From: Ricordea florida
Lineage: Eukaryota; Cnidaria; Anthozoa; Corallimorpharia; Ricordeidae
Assembly (NCBI GenBank): GCA_949710005.1
Contig: OX453276.1
Span: 16,821,949-16,885,948 of the forward strand
Length of the DNA stretch: 64,000 nt
Reading direction: 5' to 3'
Part shown: in pieces, positions 33,116 to 44,565 of the stretch
Layout: each line of letters opens with the position of its first letter
Numbering within the stretch: position 1 is the first letter of the stretch
The notes under the pieces: generated by a model
What the model was told of the DNA's origin: nothing
Database searches by the model: none
What the model saw: the letters and a program-made list of their open reading frames with translations, nothing else
Made by a program: the position numbers and the translations under genes

Positions 33116-34474
33116 ATCGCTTCGACTGACTTTGCCTAAATTATTTCAGAGTGGGGAAAAGTCGGGATTGTTAATCACGAATTTACGGCGAAATAGTGTA
33201 GATGCTTCTTAGAATTACATCGTCTGACACTTTTCGACGGGTTAATTGCGCAGAAAAAAATAATCATAGGCAGTAAACGTTGGCTCAAAACATGGCGAAA
33301 CTGAAATTTACAACCGCATAACATCGCTTCGATGTACGACACTTCATTGTTTGCAAAGATATCAATTTTAATTAATAGAACTGCTTACAAGCGAGCAAAG
33401 CCGCAATCACCGGCAGCTGTGATCGTCTGATTCCAAACAGCCAAAAACAAGAATACTAAACAAAACAATCAAAAGACAAACATGAATAGAACTGCGTTTT
33501 GCGGTGTTGAATTCATACTATTCATGACATTTGAGATCTGTACAACTTGTAACCCCACAGCGCTACTTGATACAGGAAAGGCTGTCACACAATTACAGAG
33601 GCCTCAAATCATCAGAAATAACCAGAGGTGGGGTGACAATTCCCCACCAATTTTCTAAGAGTTGTTTTGTCTTACACTGGAACAGATTTGTATATTTTAG
33701 TCAGGAAGCAGCTCGCCAAAAAACGATTTTCGCTAAACATTTTGAGTAGAAGCAGGCAACATAGCTTAAAATCTTCATCTTACCATCCTGATTAAGAATT
33801 GTGCTGTTGCCCACTCCAAATGTTATGATGTCTGTCATTAAACGGGTTTTTTGTCTAGGCCCTCACTCCTGCATTATGAAAACGAGGCTGAACTGTAACA
33901 TTTATATAAACCCAATAAAAAGTACACAATACGATGGGGAAATAGCTGCATCTTTGCTACTTGACGTTTAGAGCTCGATAGACAGTAGTGTGGGAGATAA
34001 AATGCGTCACGTGATCAGTTATGAAGAGTCACGTGACTTTCCAATAAAATCGGTTTTAAAGTATAAAAGACGCTCTATTCACGATTTTCTTTTAATATAG
34101 TTTTCAACTTACTGACGTTTCTCATTTCGATTTAGACATCCAACAATAAAAACACAAACATGCAATAGGTGATCAGCTATGATGGATCAGCTATTTGATT
34201 TTTTTCAACACAGAATAATGGTATCCACACTCACAAAACAGATTAACTTGTTGTTCTACACTAAAACAAGTAGAACTTGCGTCTTTGTGTGGTTTTGGCC
34301 TCCAGCCCTGTGGTGCATTTATCACATAGTACATTCAGACTTGAGGTCTAATTATTAAATAGGGAAATGAATTGCATGAAACTAGGAGCAGGGCAATGAT
34401 TCTTGAGGCCCCCAACAGTGTTGAGGTTTTTAGATGCTACATGATTAGTTTCATTCCCTTTCTTATAATTTCAG

Positions 34475-35504
34475 AATGAGCAGCTCTTGTATTCACATCA
34501 CAGCATTGCTGTTTAGAGTTGAGGCTGCTAATAGGAGTGGAATGACCAACCCAGCTTGCACATCAAGACAATGTGTGTGGAATGTCCCATCAGAAAAGAC
34601 AGTTATCAAGCCAACAAAGATTGCTGACATGAATTGGAAGTCATCAAAACTAAATAAAGGTAACTCAATGCGATATAGTAAACATAGGATATAGGAATCA
34701 CTGCTATTGGAGAAATGCTAAAAAATAAATATCCTAAACGATTTTGCAAACAAGGCTGAACTGATTCATGCAGGCGTAGCCTCTTTCAGCCGGTAGAAAA
34801 AAAGAGGGCTCTGGATGACAATGAGAGAAGGAGAAGTTTCTACGAGAATTTAAAGGATGCATTTCCAGACTCCTGTTTTGTGTTGATGGGTCAAGCTGAA
34901 TGCACACCGGAGCCACTGCAGCCAATATCTACTCCTAGAGAAAGTAACATACTCTCCAGTGATGAAATTGATGCTATAGAGAAAATAACCGTTGGCCAGG
35001 CTGATAATGAGGCTTGGCACAGTCAGTGAAGAAAATAGTGCCAATAAACTTGTTGATAGCTTATTGGGAAAAGCTAAACCACCTACAAATTTACCAGCTC
35101 TTAAATATGGCAGAGATATGGAGCCCATTGCAGTTGAGGAATTCATCAAATACTTCAAAAAACATCACAAGGATGTTAGGTATAGAGAATGTGGTGAAGC
35201 AGTAGTAGAGATCAAGAACCCTTTTAGCATTGCCAATGAAATTCCCTCACCACATAATCTGTCATACTTGTGTATGTGTAATGGACCAGTAGCTTTAAAG
35301 CAGCAGCATCAGTACTTTGCACAGGTCCAGGGTGAGATGGCCATAACAAAGAGGCCATTGTGCTATTTCTTTGTATACACACAAAAGGGCTATCACTTGG
35401 AAACATTCAGATTTAATGCCACATACTGGTGTAGGCTTGAAGAAAATCTAACCTGGTTTTATAATAATTGTCTTTCACCAGCCCTGAAACTACACCAAAA
35501 ATAA
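34475..35504 (+). pseudogene. YqaJ-type nuclease gene (copy 2), active-site segment deleted
   Basis: Exon 1 (34475-34660; acceptor TTTCAG, donor GTAACT) encodes SCIHITALLFRVEAANRSGM and a Cys-rich ACTSRQCVWN segment, SWIM-like. Exon 2 (from about 34774) encodes KKRALDDNERR, FYENLKDAFPDSCFVLMG and IEKITVGQADNEAWHSQ. After a frame shift near 35000 the nuclease reads LPALKYGRDMEPIAVEEFI (first Glu) and VVEIKNPFSIA (E-x-K), then QQHQYFAQVQGEMAITKR, the conserved Gln-rich helix. The segment between, which should carry the GASPDG-like Asp, is missing: RYRECG jumps directly to EAVVEIKNP. So the fold is present but the metal-binding Asp is not. It faces the THAP-DDE gene at 40898-42598. Confidence 0.8.
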
Positions 35505-36153
35505 ATTGTTTAAAAAATTACCTGGAAAGTGGATGTGACTGAGAAAACTTTATAAACAGGTTATCATTTTTATCTGGAGCCTGCACAATATAATTCAACA
35601 ACTACATGTATTATTGTGTAGTCATTGCTTTAGTTGATCCTTTATATCTAATGTCAAAAGTGGAAAACATTCATCAAGTTGTTAATAAAAAAGATTGCTT
35701 CCTACACTAATTATACTGGTCTTATTAGATATCAACATAAATTTTATTACTGGGGTAGCCAGGGTTTTGTCAAAAGGGGCTCAAAGGGGGCCCAAGGCTA
35801 CAAAGGGAGGGGCCTGAGCTCTCTCTGAACTTGATTGTCCCATATATTTACTATATATTAATTTTCAGAGAAGTGGGCTAGGCCCTTTGGTCACCCCCTG
35901 CAAAGAGGCTTGTACAAATTGCATACTGCAGCACAGACAATGATAATTTTTTTTTTCAACAGACTTATGCTGGCAATACAATACTCAATACAGTTCCTTA
36001 CCGAAAATACAATTACTTGCAATACGGGCTACTTACACTGCTAACAATATAATACTCTACTTACGTTACTTGCTGTACATACAGTTACTTACAATACGTT
36101 ATACTGTATATTGACTTTGAGGAGGGAGGAGTACTTCTCACTAAAACATTTAA

Positions 36154-39100
36154 TTAAGACAAATTTTCAAGCTTGTATTTAATGTGTAGCTTACTGATAA
36201 AATCCTGAATGGAGATGGCCAGGCTATTTAACTTCATTGAATAAATATAATGGTGCATAAATAAGGTGGTGTAGTTGAATTTCCGTATTATTGCTATGTC
36301 GTGGGAGCTTGCAGTAATACTGAACAAGGTCTCCTCTGTGGTAGGAGAAATTTGACACGCATTCACTTGGTTGAACCAGCTCAAGACTTTTTGGATAAAC
36401 AATTTGGTAAACATACATTCGATAAAAGAGTGCTCAATTGAATCTTTATCTCCGCAGTATAGACATTCATCGTCAGCCTTAATACCAAATCTGAATAGTT
36501 CTTTCTTAGTTACTATCGTTCTATGGATTAATTTAAATTGAAACTCTTTGAGTTTAGTTTCCTTACAAATGTTTTTTAGTGATTTAAAGATCTTAGTCCA
36601 CACGTCCCTTTTTAAAGAGAGTTTTTCGCTCCAACGTTTAGGGCCCGTTTGATCTTCGGTGTGAATCTTGACGTTAAGCAAATTATAAAAGTCCTTTGAC
36701 TTAGCCTTGTGCAGATAAATTTGTGTCGATTCGTTGAGGGAAAAGATATTATTTCCGGTAAAAAATGATTTGTTGATGATGTCGGAGCACTTGGCTAGAG
36801 ACCTTAAGCGTTCCGGAATAGCACTAACAACTTGACGATACTGTAAAAAATTGGATTCACAGGAATATTTATCCCAAAACTCGCGGAATGTTAAAAAATT
36901 GCCACTTTCATTCAAGAGGTCATTAATTGATAGAATACCCTTTTTAAACCATTCACTAAGGAAGATGGGTTTCCTGTCCACCAATATATCTTTGTTATTA
37001 AACAATACTAACTCCTGTTTTTGATCATACGAGTAAAGAGTTTTTGATTCGTTGAAGGAGTCTAGTATCTTCTTATAAAAGGGCGGGAGATCTTTCAAAT
37101 AATTTGTGTCGTAGTTGCACCTTAGTAGAAAGTTTAACCCTCCCTTTCTTCTGAAATAGTGCTCTGGAATAATACACCAATTACTATTGTCCGAAGTCCG
37201 CAACAGTCTCCGGAGCCAGGCGAGTTTTAGGGCTTTTAACATAATATCAAAGTCGGTCATGCGTATTCCACTGTTGTCTGGATCCTGGTAAAGGCCTGAT
37301 CTTTTTATTTTATCTTTTTTATTTTTCCAGAGGAACTTAAAAGATTTTGTTCTTACAATTTTCACAATTCTTTTGGGAACATCCAGATTAGAGGCCGAAT
37401 AAATAAGTTGCGATATGCCCAAGGTTTTAATTAACATGGCTCTTCCAAATATCGTCAAGTCCCGTGATCTCCACATATCCAGCTTAATTTGCAACTTTTG
37501 GATCTTTTTGTCAAAGTTGAGCTCATTATTCTCCTTAGTATTATACGAAAAACATATCCCCAATATCTTAACGGGGCTGTGGGACCATTTTAAATCCAGA
37601 TGCTTACTTCTATTACTTTTCCATTTCCCCAACCAAAGCGCCTTCATTTTCTTTACATTTAAGGACAGACCAGCAATTCGTTCGAAATCCCCAACAATTT
37701 TCAAGGCCATTTCTAAAGATTCTATGTCCGCATTGAATAGAGTTGTATCATCAGCGAATTGGGACAGCTTGATTTCCTTACCGAAGACTTTGATTCCTCT
37801 CACGTTGGAATCCTGACGTATCTTATTTGAGAGTACCTCTGCAGAAAGAATAAACAAATAAGGGGAGAGTGGGCAACCTTGTCGAACTCCTTTTGATGGT
37901 TTAAACCAACTCGTTATAAAACCATTGTTTTGTACTGCACTTTCTATGTTCGTGTAGAATATCTTAATCCAGCGCTTGATGTCACTACCAAAATTAAAAT
38001 GATCTAAAGTTTTCATTATAAAGGACCATTCAATCGAATCAAAAGCTTTACGGAAGTCTAGGGAGATTAAAATAACCAGGTAAGTTATGCAGATTCGTAT
38101 ATTCCATTATGTCACTTATAAGTCGGATATTTTCCCCAATGTATCTCCCTTTTACGAAGCCTGTTTGGTCAGAGTGGATAAGGTTTGGTAGTGTCGGTTC
38201 AATGCGTTTTGCTATTGCTTTTGCCGCTATTTTAAGATCAACATTAAGCAAAGTAATCGGTCTCCAGTTTGAAAGATCTAGGAGTGACCCGTCTTCTTTC
38301 GGAACTAAAGTAATTATTCCCCTTCGTTGTGAAATGGAGAGTTCACCTTTCTCGTGCGCTTCGTTAAAACTTCCTATTAAATCGTTTCCTAAAAGATCGA
38401 AAAAATAGGTATAAAATTCAACGGTAAATCCATCTTCCCCCGGTGCTTTATCATTCTGAAAGGTTTCTAGTATCTTTTTGCATTCTTCGTACGTAAGTGG
38501 ACCCTCCAAGGTTCCTTGCACGTCCTCTGAAAGCTTAGGCAATTCAACATTTTCAGTGAATGTGTTATAAGCAGTTTCAGAAAAGGTTAAATCCGAGGTA
38601 TATAGGTTTCTATAATAATCTTCAATTTGCTCTAGAATCAGTGTCTCATTGCGCGTAATAGAATCATTTTGTAATCGAAGTTCACTAATAGTTTTTTTGT
38701 TGTAGTTACTTTTTTCAAGATTGAAAAAATACTTTGTTGGGCGTTCACCATTTTCTATCCAGCGACATTTTGCTCTAAACATTGCCTGTTTTCCTTTTTC
38801 TTCGTAAATTGACTTAAGTTCCGTTTTCAGTCCGTCATACCCCTGTAGAACTCCATCGATGTAAGGAGAAGAAGAAGAAAAATTATCGCAGATAATAACA
38901 TCAAGTTGGTCTATTCTACGTCTTAATTCCTGTTCTCGGTTGCTGATGCATTTTGCTTTATTTTTGGAAAAGGAAATAGTCGCAGATCTAATTTCCATTT
39001 TCATTAACTCCCAAAAGAGCCTCTTATCCATCACATGGCTATAATAACTGCACGCGTGAGCGTATGTATCACAAACCTTACTCACATACTGCATGTCATT

Positions 39101-39805
39101 CAATAGGGTGTTGTTAAATTTCCAGAGTCCTGGTCCCCGAGGAGGTTTGTTGGGCCAAGATAGCGAAATATAAATTGCGTTATGGTCAGGTGCGATAGCA
39201 TGATAAATTTCCGAATTCTTTACATCCCCAGAGAGACTTTTTGCAATTAAGAAAAAGTCAATCCTAGATTTAAGTTTAAGAGATTTTGATTCGTACGTGA
39301 ATTTGCGTAACTTTGGATGTCGCATTCTTTGAATATCCACTAAGTCAAACATTTCCATCGTTGTCAGAATGAGATTACGGTAACTGGACGGTTTCCACGG
39401 TGCACCTCCAATCTTATCTTTTTTTGAGCTCTTGCATGAATTGGAGTTGATTAGCCTGGTCATTAGGTGTGTAAATATTGCACAGTGATAGTTTTTGTCC
39501 ATTAAGAGTGACTGTAATAAGCACTATTCTGCCCGAGTCATCGGCATAAGAATAATCAACTCTTGGTTGTACAAAGGGATCAATTAGAATACACACACCT
39601 TTACTATGCGTGGTGCCATGTGAGAAAAATAGCTTGCCACCCCATTCTTTTCTCCAAATATTTTCATCGGCTTGTGTTGAATATGTTTCTTGTAAAAAAT
39701 AAATGTTTGCTTTTTGATCTTTTAGGTATGAAAATATACTCGTCCTCTTGATTTGATCTCTGATAAAACGTCAAATTTGGACAAACCAACCTTATTCATA
39801 TTACA
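36154..39805 (-). pseudogene. LINE ORF2: endonuclease-reverse transcriptase (Tx1-like)
   Basis: The endonuclease shows ANIYFLQETYSTQADENIW, KGVCILIDPFVQPRVDYSY and LSLCNIYTPNDQANQL. The segment with the GDWN-type Asp is gone: LQFMQELKK passes straight to KDKIGGAPW in another frame. AIAPDHNAIY supplies the last motif. The reverse transcriptase reads NDKAPGEDGFTVEFYTYFF, NWRPITLLNVDLKIAAKAI, SLDFRKAFDSIEWSFIMKTL (across a one-base shift near 38050), SKGVRQGCPLSPYLFILSAE and SQFADDTTLFNADIES, with an intact FADD box. The last 300 residues end with a CLYCGDKDSIEHSFIEC zinc motif, as in Tx1/L1 ORF2 tails. 36154-38016 is one open frame of 620 codons, the best-preserved RT in the window. Confidence 0.88.
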
Positions 39806-40023
39806 CGATAGAAAAGAAAAAAAGGAATTAAATTACGAGAAAAAAACAAAACAAAACAAAAACTCACGAAAGTATAAACAATCCAGACAACGAACACTGA
39901 CAAATACACACAACAATACAAAAGAGAACAACTAAACCTTTTTGCAAGTAGAGTAAAGAGATAAGTCACAGTTCCAAACAGAGTCCATCCCCTCTCCCAA
40001 AATAATTCTGAAAGCAGGCTACA

Positions 40024-40881
40024 GATTGTCGAGGTCCTCTAATTCGATGATTTTGATGGGTTTCCCGTTCGGCGAAGTCTTCACATAAATTGTTCCGTAC
40101 ATCGACCATGCGCTCAATAGCTCGCCATCTCTACGTTTCTCGTTAGCTCTCGACATGATGCGGCGACGATAGGAAGTTAAATTTTCGTTAATGAAGATCC
40201 TTGTCGATTGTACTTTCGTTGCGTAAGAGGGGTCGGGGAAGAGGTCAGCCAGTTTGACGTGTTTAAGTTTTGTTCTAGCTCTGTAGAGATTCGTCTTATT
40301 GCTTTGTTGCCCCGAGTATTTAATTTATGGGAAATTTCAATGTCATCGGAGTTGACAGGAACCTCTAGCACTTCTGCTACTTTTAGGATGGCCTCTTCTG
40401 TGGAGTTGTACACGCTTTCTGGAATTCCAAGGAATTCAAGAGAGTTTTTCCTGGTATACTGTTTTAGACTGTCTTGGAGGTCGTAAAGCTCTGCTATTTC
40501 CTCTTGTTGTTCATTTATTCGTTTCTTCGCATCGTCGAGCTCTTTCTCCGTAGTTACAAACTGTGTCCTGGCTTTAGTGAGTTGTTTCTTGAGGTCCACA
40601 ATCTCACTTTGCTGTTTGTTTACAGTGGATTTTAGTTCTTTTACGTCTTCGCTGATTTTCTTGTTTTCCAATAGAATATTATTGACTGTGATTTGTATAT
40701 CTACCAACATCTCTCTTAAGTCCATTAGACTTGGTTCTTTGTTGTAGTCTTCGGTGGTTGGAGGTTCTGTTGCGAAGGTTTCACCTTCAACATCCGCCAT
40801 GTTGGTTCGCTTGGATTCTGACTGTCCTTCTTCAACGGAGCCACGTTCACCACGTTTATGCTTTCGACCTCTTCCAGTCAT
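40024..40881 (-). pseudogene. LINE ORF1: coiled-coil RNA-binding protein
   Basis: ATG at 40881 (MTGRGRKHKRGERGSVEEGQ), then an acidic stretch and a long coiled coil of heptads (VDIQITVNNILLENKKISED through NEQQEEIAELYDLQDSLKQY). An RRM-like core starts with RKNSLEFLGIPESVYNSTEE and runs to ISHKLNTRGNKA. A frameshift near 40270 separates the C-terminal domain, readable as TKVQSTRIFINENLTSYRRR and WSMYGTIYVKTSPNGKPIKI, ending near 40024. Organisation matches L1/Tx1 ORF1 trimeric chaperones. It starts within about 20 bp of the end of the flanking transposase frame. Confidence 0.8.
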
Positions 40882-40897
40882 ATGATTGTATCGTGGG

Positions 40898-42598
40898 TCA
40901 TTCCCTGCTTGTCAATACTAAAAAAGATTGATTACTTTCACATTGAAGGGAAAAGTATTGGGGACGTAGACTGCTGCCAATAAGAGAGATAGGCAGTTCA
41001 TTCGTGATTATACGGAATGTTTTCAGTCGCCTGATGGCCTGTTCTACAAAAATGCGTAGATTAGCTACTGTCTTAGTTTTCTGTACATCAGCTTTTGTGA
41101 AGTGTTCTTGTCCACGTTTCCCTGGTGGAATAAAAAGGTCAGCTCTGTGAAGCAAGAGATCCTCTGCAATAGTGAATCCACGATCTGCCATTATTGCATC
41201 ATATGGCTCAAGGATGTTGTAAAACTCTGATTCCCTTGTCAAATGGACATCTGAGGTACGCCCGCCCCATGCCTCTGAGATGAAGTTGAAGGCCCCATTT
41301 GGGGTGATTGAAACTAGGATTTTTGCAGTTTTGTGGTGCTTGTAATCTGGCCACGTTGATGCTCTGATTACAGGGTCACTTGGGGTCTCTATAGAAATTT
41401 CAGTGCAATCTATTATATGGCGCACCTTGCAGTATCCTCCTTTTTTGAACTTCTGTGGCAGTATTTTCTTTACAACTTCCATGCTAGGATTGTATATTAG
41501 GCATTTCAGTTCACTAGCCAAAATTTTGACCCATGTGTTGAAAATAGTTGATACGGTACTGCTTGAAATGCCAAATCTTTGTGCAAGGTCTGCATTTGTG
41601 GATCCCAAACGGAGTTTCATTAGTGTTAAAAGAAACTCGTCCTTTTGAGAAAGAGCCCGTTTTGGTCCAAATTTTTTTGGTGATTTCCTAAAGTTCCTGC
41701 CTTTTATGGATGTTTTCTTAGGGCCACTCCAATATGTCACTTTTTTTATAGATCCTTTCGCAGAATCAAATAATTTGTTAAAGGCAGGCCTTGATGGGAT
41801 ATACCAGTCAGTAAATGTACAGTCTGGTTATTTTTCAGATCTGAATGCTTCAATCCCTTATCCTGTTTGGCCACAAGTTGAACTTCCAGCAACTTCACTT
41901 TTTCAATTAGCTCCTGTATTTTCTCTGAAAGTTCCATGATTTTTTCATCTTTGTCTTGCCTGCCTTTCAAGCAAGATGTGTTCATGCAAAAATTCGAATT
42001 TTCATTAATTTCATACCAGCCATAGACATAGCAATGGTCATGAATTACGGATGCTCTGTCTATGTCAACACAATCACTGATAGAAGTAGAGGGCTCAGGG
42101 TCTAAGAGCTCAAAACCATCACAAGCCAGGTTGTCGGCTGAGTGCTCAAGAACAGGCACTGGTATTTCATCGCTACATGTATCTAGCTTAGCTCGTTTTA
42201 TGGATCTTACAACAAGAGAGTTATCCCGTGGCGTTGGTGGTGGGCGTTTATAGGCTCTCGTTTTCTTGTTGTGACCAAGTTGCAAAGTCGGGTCTGGGTT
42301 TTCAGCCGTTGGTTCACCGTCAACAAAGTGTAGATTACAAACTCTTGAATCCTTGTTAGGCATCCAAAGAGTCCCATTCAAACTGTTCCTGCTTACATTT
42401 TTCGCCCATTGTAATCGGCGTTCCGGGTTCTTCTTTTCTGTCGGGAACGGGAATAATTTGAAGGGTGGGTGGCAGTCACACATGCTTGAGCCATTGTTAC
42501 AACCATGAAGCTTACAGGTTGTAGCAGCCCATTTCCCTAGCCTTTGTCCACTGTTAGGACAGCCTATGACAACACAATTTCGGTGGCCGAATCCCATG
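40898..42598 (-). pseudogene. THAP + DDE transposase, ISL2EU/IS4EU type (copy 2), one frameshift
   Basis: ATG at about 42598 (MGFGHRNCVVIGCPNSGQRL) follows an intron-like TTTAAATGTAG. The THAP finger has C..C, an inserted Cys/His-rich loop, LQWAKNV and CNLHF. A linker and a coiled coil (KIMELSEKIQELIEKVKLLE) come next. Near 41800 the frame shifts by one; the new frame continues RPAFNKLFDSAKGSIKKVTYW. HTH: ADLAQRFGISSSTVSTIF. Catalytic residues all look intact: Asp in IIDCTE, Asp in MADRGF and Glu in IFVEQAI, with DYKHHKTAKILVSITPNG between. The end (IGSSLRPQYF) does not match the family, so the last residues are probably lost to the LINE insertion. Closer to functional than copy 1. Confidence 0.85.
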
Positions 42599-43616
42599 GA
42601 CAAAGTATCTACATTTAAACAAAAGAAATATGACATAAGTCTGAGTATAAAATAAGAAAAATCATATTCGTAGCATCTGAAATCAACTACACTGCAGCCT
42701 AAATTCGTTAGAATGACGTTGCTAAAAAGTAACGAAACAATAACTTACCTTTAAAATACCTTTGATTTGGTTTTTCTATATTCCTGCACATGTAGTTCGG
42801 CTCAAAAGGAGGGTCTCTTTGCGTGAAAGGTCACTGAAGCCAAGCCAGTCGATGTAATCCGATATGGTGAAGCTGCAAGTTGATGCCCACTTTTCTGAGC
42901 CCGCCTACCCACAATGCCCGCAATCCAATAGGAAGTCCAGAACTCCTGACGCATGTATTATCCCTCATACATCTTTTCATGGCAAATTAAAGCAAGCTAC
43001 AAGCTAGACTGATTTTCTTCAAGTAAACCAAAATGAGAAAAATTCCTGCTCCTGCCTGAAATTAAACAAAACCAACTGACACAATTAACTACCGTCCTTG
43101 GTGGTAAGCCATCACTTTCCAAAGTGGACTATGTTTTGAACACATAAATGAAAATTCTATCAGAAAAATTATAGCAAAATGGAAGCAGCGAATAAGCAAT
43201 TTGTGACCACTTTGTGAACTCCGCACATCTGGTTTATCTCTAAACAAACAAATCAATATACCATTGGTATTAAAAGGATTGTGGATTAAATCTTGAAATT
43301 CGGCTCTGTACTGTAATGGTAGATGAATGTTGTCAAGGAAACATGAAAGTATTGACTTTCCCATTATGTGATCAGGAACTACATATAAAGTGGAATCCCG
43401 ATTCCTTGAACCTTCGATTTCTCGAACCCCCCCCCCCCCCATAACTTGATTTGAAAGTGGTTTCTTCACTCCAAAACAAACTGCACTGAATTTTAGCCCC
43501 CAATTTCTTGCAACATTATTTTAATTTAACTTTCTGTTAGAAGTTCAAGAAATCGGAATTCCATTGTACCCTTTGTTGCATTGTTCCTGGCCTCCCAAAG
43601 TACTTTACAGATTAAC
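42599..43616. other. Upstream flank of the transposase, no gene
   Basis: AT-rich. Should contain the transposase promoter and the element's outer inverted end, which I could not identify. A poly-C run occurs at about 43430-43440. Confidence 0.4.
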
Positions 43617-43624
43617 CTATATTA

Positions 43625-43892
43625 TGTAGTCCCTATATTGCAAGGCTAAAACAGGCAAAAAATTACCAATAATCTTGTCTTGACCTCGCCATTGCCTCCA
43701 CTTCCTATCATCAAGATAAGACTGAAGGTTATAACGTGACATGCCATGCTGTACTTTAATAGGAGCCTTCAAATTTGCCCACTTCGATCGATTCTGCTTC
43801 CTAGGTGTGTACCCCTGCAGTGATAAATCCAGGAAAATCGTATGTTGGGACTGTGGTCCCACTGGACTTGAATATGATGGGACATTCTTCAT
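43625..43892 (-). pseudogene. Unassigned transposon-like exon
   Basis: Minus-strand frame with PQSQHTIFLDLSLQGYTPRK, NRSKWANLKAPIKVQHGMSR and YNLQSYLDDRKWRQWRGQDK, followed by ATTATTG and a GTAATT donor-like site near 43662. I recall the PIKVQ-G-SRY..QSYLDE..W..WRG text from other cnidarian transposon proteins but cannot name the family. No partner exon was found on this strand. Confidence 0.4.
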
Positions 43893-44293
43893 TTTTACGG
43901 GTCCAATTTTTTAAATGATAAAACTGGAGTTAATATTAATTAGTAGCATCATGCATTTGTTCATGATAAACTTTTAATTGTCTTTATGTTAATCGAATTT
44001 TGTATTTATTGACTAGTCAAACATCATATATAACTACAATGTATGAACACAATTTTTGCAACAAATTCAACTTAATATTACAGAAGTTGAAATCTCCAAC
44101 TTCTTACAGAGTATCTTCAGTTCTTGTATACCATCCGAGTCAAACATCATAAGGTTATATGAATGTAACATATGGACACAATTCAGTCTCAATTACACAA
44201 GCCCAAATCTTCAACTCCTTAAAGCTTTCAGTGCATACATCCTCCTCTGCTTTTTTAACGAGGACTAGTGAGCAGCACAAAGGAGAACTTTGT

Positions 44294-44369
44294 AGTTGTA
44301 ACTGTCAGTTTTAATTCCAACGTGTTTCGTCTCAAACGGAGACTTCTTCAGGGAATGAATGTTACAACT
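44294..44369 (-). ncRNA. Hammerhead-ribozyme-like fold with extended stem I
   Basis: Read on the minus strand: outer stem I AGTTGTAAC (pairs 44361-44369 with 44294-44302), an internal loop, inner stem I ATTCC/GGAAT (44352-44356 with 44314-44318), then CTGAAGA (44345-44351), one extra A (44344), stem II GTCTC-CGTTT-GAGAC (44329-44343), GAAAC (44324-44328), a two-base AC loop and a GTT triplet (44319-44321). C44324 with G44321 and A with T form the minimal stem III, and cleavage would follow the last T. The single unpaired A next to stem II departs from the canonical core. The CCTGAAGAAG..CGAAAC arrangement is widespread in animal Penelope-like elements as I remember them. Confidence 0.65.
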
Positions 44370-44505
44370 TAGGATAGCATATATATACATGAAATAATGC
44401 TACGTAATACACACGTGTTAGCGTGAAACTTCCCGTGGGAATGACTAATAGCATATACATGCGTAGCTGTACGTTACGAAAAACGCCTAAATTGCGGAAT
44501 TGCGT

Positions 44506-44565
44506 GTTTTATATTTTGGGGGCCATACGATTAGCCCCAATCGTATGGCCCCCAAAATATAAAAC
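44506..44565. repeat. Perfect 27-bp inverted repeat with 6-nt loop
   Basis: 44506-44532 is the exact reverse complement of 44539-44565; loop AGCCCC. It lies 140 bp from the hammerhead-like fold. Downstream, 44566-45088 has no recognised gene except a minus-strand open frame (44509-44805, with LSPQLRDLLGDFMRWLREHS) and ATC/ATT microsatellite DNA at about 44885-44970. Confidence 0.9.

Larger units (their letters stand above)
35947..40900 (-). mobile_element. Tx1-like LINE, nearly full length, with poly(A)
   Basis: Minus-strand element with ORF1 (from 40881), ORF2 (about 39805-36154), a 3' UTR with imperfect CTTAC/AATAC repeats (35960-36120) and a 10-A tail (T run 35947-35956 on the plus strand). 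The 5' end is near 40900, where the transposase frame of the flanking element stops matching its family. It lies between the two converging genes of the ISL2EU-like element. I could not match a target-site duplication. Confidence 0.85.

Noticed and set aside
37415-37816. 133-codon plus-strand frame
   Set aside because: Antisense shadow of the LINE reverse transcriptase.
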